From positions 1 through 33,352 of the forward strand of contig NZ_JAANOZ010000022.1 of NCBI RefSeq assembly GCF_011320115.1: 33,352 nucleotides of DNA, in the 5' to 3' direction. The position numbers and the translations under genes were made by a program. Below the pieces are notes generated by a model that was not told the DNA's origin, did not search any database, and was given only the letters and a program-made list of their open reading frames with translations. Of the stretch, positions 31,110-33,352 are shown piece by piece; within the stretch, counting starts at the first letter, position 1, and every line of letters begins with the position of its first letter. The stretch comes from Croceibacterium segetis (GTDB lineage Bacteria > Pseudomonadota > Alphaproteobacteria > Sphingomonadales > Sphingomonadaceae).

Positions 31110-31202
31110 ATGTCCGCAATTGATGTCGTGTCCTCCTCTCCACACTGACCGGCAAAACTGCCGGCCGAATGGAGCGCCGTCCACGACATCAATTGCGGAC
31201 AT
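31110..31202. repeat. Perfect 21-bp inverted repeat with inner hairpin
   Basis: Arms 31110-31130 and 31182-31202 are exact reverse complements beginning ATGTCCGCAATTG. Between them a second hairpin CCGGCA-AAAC-TGCCGG sits at 149-164 (31149-31164). The 93-bp unit lies directly after the SnoaL gene and 41 bp before the CPBP gene. It may be a transcript-end structure, a paired REP (BIME-like) or a tiny mobile unit. The outer arms share ATGTCCGC with the dispersed repeats. Confidence 0.75.
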
Positions 31203-31243
31203 ACGCGAGTCCTGCTTTCCATGGCTGCTCGAGGGGAGCAGCT

Positions 31244-32026
31244 ATGGCTATTGGAGCGGACTTTCGTGAGCGGGCGAACATTGCACGCATCGGGATAGCG
31301 TTCGTCCTTTTGTTTGCGGTCTATCAGATCTCCGAAGGGCTGCAGACGATCATCGCGCCGGCGAGCCCGGCGGGTCCAGCCCTTATGGTGCTCACGCTGC
31401 TGCTTGCTTGGCCTCTTGGCCGCTGGCTTGGATGGCGCGGCTACGATGCCTATGGTCTCGACCTCCAGTCACGCTCGTTTGCGATACTGGGCGCGGGCAT
31501 GCTCATCGCCGCAGTGGCCTTTCTCACTTCGCGTTCACTTGGAACGGCAATGGGAATCTATAGTGCAACGAGCGCAGTTGCAGCTTCGAGCGGAGTGATC
31601 GCTTTCGCGCTCGTCTCGACCTTCATCCCATCCGTTGCCGAGGACATCCTGACGCGCGGCTTCTTGCTTCGAACCCTGCCGGTGAAACTGACTGCTGTGT
31701 CTTACGTCGTGCTCAGCGCGCTGCTCTACACCGCCAATCACGTGTGGCGCTTTGACTGGGGGATCAGCGAGCAGGTGCGTTTGTTCTGCCTTGGGTTGGC
31801 TTATGGCGCTGCTGCGTGGCGTTGGCGTAACTTGTGGGCTGCCGTTGCGCTGCACTGGGGATGGAATCTGAGCAATGTTCTCGTTGAGCAGCTGATGCCC
31901 GCTGACAACCTGTCCATCGATGCTGCTCGCTACCTGTCCGCCGCGGTGAACCTCGCGATGCTTGGCATTGTCGTTCTGCTACCACGCCCCTCAGAACTGC
32001 GAGAGACCAGCGCGCGCCTGGGTTAG
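31244..32026 (+). CDS. CPBP-family intramembrane metalloprotease
   Basis: A 260-residue membrane protein with about seven TM helices. The CPBP (CAAX protease/bacteriocin-processing) motifs are present: motif 1 AEDILTRGFLLR (E133, D134 in place of the second Glu, R138), motif 2 LLYTANHVWRF (H166) and motif 3 ALHWGWNLSN (H204, N208). The Asp in EExxxR still offers a carboxylate, but activity should not be assumed. The start at 31244 has GAGGGGAG upstream; a start at 31169 would cross the inverted repeat. Members process small proteins or confer self-immunity; no bacteriocin gene is visible nearby. Confidence 0.83.
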   Translation: MAIGADFRERANIARIGIAFVLLFAVYQISEGLQTIIAPASPAGPALMVLTLLLAWPLGRWLGWRGYDAYGLDLQSRSFAILGAGMLIAAVAFLTSRSLGTAMGIYSATSAVAASSGVIAFALVSTFIPSVAEDILTRGFLLRTLPVKLTAVSYVVLSALLYTANHVWRFDWGISEQVRLFCLGLAYGAAAWRWRNLWAAVALHWGWNLSNVLVEQLMPADNLSIDAARYLSAAVNLAMLGIVVLLPRPSELRETSARLG

Positions 32027-32064
32027 TCGGATGCCGCTATTGCGCGGCGAATGCGGGCCGAACG

Positions 32065-32192
32065 AAGGTCCGCTTTCCACCGTTAGCCGTCGTCGAACGA
32101 CGCCTAGGCGCCCCATGCCTGATGGTGAGTTCTTCGCTCGCGCAATCCGCAACGCAGAACGACAGCTTTTCCGGGAATTGCGGACATTCCGG
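32065..32192. repeat. REP-like units in the gap after the CPBP gene
   Basis: Two degenerate units: AAGGTCCGCTTTCCACCG at 32065-32082 and AATTGCGGACATTCCGG at 32176-32192, in opposite sense. No gene is supported in the 290-bp gap. Confidence 0.5.
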
Positions 32193-32242
32193 TTTGACGG
32201 CGATCGCCTGCCGCAGAGTCGTTTTGGAATACTTACAATAAC

Positions 32243-32271
32243 TTGACAACCTTGGCGCATTTGAGATTTTG
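32243..32271 (+). promoter_or_regulatory. Candidate promoter of the hypothetical gene at 32317
   Basis: TTGACA at 32243-32248, a 17-bp spacer and ATTTTG at 32266-32271, about 45 bp before the ATG. The -35 box is perfect, the -10 box weak. Confidence 0.35.
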
Positions 32272-32316
32272 CTGTAACAGCGGCGACCGGGGTCGCGCTT
32301 TAGCGGGCGAATTGGT

Positions 32317-32760
32317 ATGGAAGACATTGAACCGTTGCCGGCCGACATGTGGTTTAGGCGCATCGAAGCCATTGCCAGCGGCCAACTGAACGATACCGAG
32401 AGTGCCCTACGCCACGCCTTTCACTTGCTCCAGTTGACACCTCGGGAGTTCCGCCCTCCTGAGTATGCGGCACTTGACGAAAAGGGCTATGAAGCCCTTC
32501 TCGAGGCCGGAAAACTCGAGGCTGCAGCGAGACGCTTGGTCGCAGCTCCCACATTGACTGTCACGACCTCATCCTGCGCACGCGGTGTAAAGGTGGTGAT
32601 CGGATGCAGAGTGCTGAAATCGGCGGTCATCGGAGAAGGAGATTCCGTTGCCTCGGCAATACTCCAGGCATGGGCGGCGTGCTTACTGGCACTCAAATGT
32701 GAGTTCAGCACCGCCGGCGTCGGGAAAGCTATTGCATCCCAGCCAAGAGGCCGATCCTGA
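32317..32760 (+). CDS. Hypothetical protein
   Basis: A 147-residue protein I do not recognise. The N-terminal half is helical (MWFRRIEAIASGQLNDTESA, LRHAFHLLQLTPREFRPPEY); the centre has TLTVTTSSCARGVKVVIGCR and the tail SVASAILQAWAACLLALKCE. No TM segment, signal peptide or catalytic motif stands out. The ribosome-binding site is weak. Its 3' end overlaps the convergent LuxR-HTH gene by 32 bp, so the two transcripts are antisense at their ends. Confidence 0.55.
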   Translation: MEDIEPLPADMWFRRIEAIASGQLNDTESALRHAFHLLQLTPREFRPPEYAALDEKGYEALLEAGKLEAAARRLVAAPTLTVTTSSCARGVKVVIGCRVLKSAVIGEGDSVASAILQAWAACLLALKCEFSTAGVGKAIASQPRGRS

Positions 32761-32962
32761 CGGCGTCGGCCACCGTCCTGGCAGACAATTTCTCTAGTAG
32801 GGCGTCGCGGTCTGACACTACGGATTGCAATGGTAGCGATAACATAGTCGCGATGGACTTTATCGAGCGCCCTTGAACAAGTGCGCATAGAATTTGCCTT
32901 TCCACGACAGTAAGATCAGCAATTAGACTTAGTGACACTCGCCGTTGGCTATCGAGCGACAT
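32729..32962 (-). CDS. Orphan LuxR-type HTH protein
   Basis: A 77-residue protein that is little more than a GerE-type HTH: LTVVERQILCALVQGRSIKS, IATMLSLPLQSVVSDRDALL and VADAVRIGLLAGM. There is no receiver or ligand domain. Such short HTH proteins can act as constitutive or dominant-negative regulators, or be the broken end of a larger one; nothing upstream extends the frame. GGAGG lies 11 bp before the ATG. It overlaps the hypothetical gene at its 3' end. Confidence 0.65.
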   Translation of the reverse strand: MSLDSQRRVSLSLIADLTVVERQILCALVQGRSIKSIATMLSLPLQSVVSDRDALLEKLSARTVADAVRIGLLAGMQ

Positions 32963-33220
32963 GGGAGCAGGGCCTCCAGTTCATTAGGTATCCTTCTCCA
33001 GCAAGCGAAGTGCCCGTGAATGCTGTGAGGCAATAACGACAGCTGGTCTGACGCACAATTGAATTGCGCTACGGAGCAGTGGGCAATGAGGCCGATAGGC
33101 GGCTCGCCTTCTCGGACCATGCGCTGCTGCCCCTTTCACGTCTCCTAATTGATGCTCCAGCGCCGAGCAGTCGACCAGGAAGGCGAGATCCTCGAGAGCT
33201 ACGTTACCAGGACGCGCGAC
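32963..33220. other. Gap before the insertion sequence
   Basis: No supported gene. It must hold the promoter of the orphan HTH gene. The IS6-family left end begins at 33221, so the original neighbour may have been displaced. Confidence 0.4.
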
Positions 33221-33352
33221 GGCTCTGTCAGAGCAAATGCACCACCTGGTAAGGAACTAAGGGCACGGCAGGACCATGCCTCGTCCGAAGAAGCCTCATA
33301 GCCCGTTCCGCTATTTCAACTCCTCGCCGGAGGTGATCCGGCTGGTGGTGAT
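33221..33352 (+). mobile_element. Left end of an IS6-family insertion sequence (partial)
   Basis: The terminal repeat starts GGCTCTGTCAGAGCAAATGC at 33221, followed 33 bp later by the transposase ATG. It shares TGTCAGAGCAA and the closing TGCACC with the ends of the two mini-elements at 1052 and 3627. The element continues beyond the window. Confidence 0.8.
33276..33352 (+). CDS. IS6-family transposase, N-terminal part
   Basis: Twenty-five codons are visible: MPRPKKPHSPFRYFNSSPEV and IRLVV, the start of a sphingomonad-type IS6-family DDE transposase. The catalytic region lies beyond the window. GGCAGGA gives a ribosome-binding site. Confidence 0.85.
   Translation, partial: MPRPKKPHSPFRYFNSSPEVIRLVV

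Overview
The window looks like chromosomal DNA of a high-GC alphaproteobacterium, most likely a sphingomonad (Sphingomonadales). Supporting signs are a Ros/MucR-type regulator, an HWE-family histidine kinase, a LuxR-HTH/TM/repeat protein of a kind common in Sphingomonas, a DUF3489-DUF2924-serine recombinase operon, and dispersed REP-like repeats around an ATGTCCGC...CCCATT core. This placement is by family recognition; no database was searched.

Layout. (1) 1-3800: a PilZ protein and a CheY-like receiver, then a small accessory block (lipoprotein, unknown protein, a probably frameshifted small gene, a Cys/His peptidase with a peptidoglycan-binding domain, and the 5' stub of a DUF1353 gene). 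This block lies between two directly oriented copies (184 and 174 bp) of a non-autonomous element. Its 23-bp inverted ends match the end of the IS6-family element that enters the window at 33221. (2) 3812-8228: a TM/helical membrane protein with an NTNLExISDWLT-type motif, a mucR gene interrupted by one in-frame amber codon, and a patatin-like phospholipase with a multi-TM insertion, preceded by a 40-codon ORF. (3) 8661-13093: c-di-GMP and sensory signalling (PASx4-GGDEF-EAL protein and PAS-HWE kinase). (4) 13402-18982: a graveyard of integration events. It holds a tyrosine recombinase with an in-frame ochre codon, the DUF3489-DUF2924-serine recombinase operon with a terminator, a tRNA-Lys 3' fragment, an integrase N-terminus joined to the C-terminus of a type III restriction Res subunit, an AlpA/HTH_17 excisionase-like gene, a prim-pol stub and a small B3-like ORF. 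(5) 19197-26772: an RND efflux locus (SDR, adaptor, pump, HxlR regulator) with a TetR regulator and a divergent outer-membrane factor. Two copies of a GTGAC-N14-GTCAC palindrome sit exactly where a TetR operator would be expected. (6) 26878-33220: a small zinc-ribbon protein, an ABC-F ATPase, a LuxR-HTH protein with an exact 100-residue tandem repeat, a SnoaL-like secreted protein, a CPBP-type membrane protease, a hypothetical protein and an orphan LuxR-HTH protein, separated by REP-like repeats. (7) 33221-33352: the left end of an IS6-family insertion sequence.

The most coherent functional unit is the TetR-controlled efflux locus. The most unusual signals are the IS6-end mini-elements bracketing a cell-wall-hydrolase block, the three-way scar at 17235-18533, and the patatin/TM-protein neighbourhood around the nonsense-mutated mucR. 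I did not see a CRISPR array, an rRNA or a complete tRNA.
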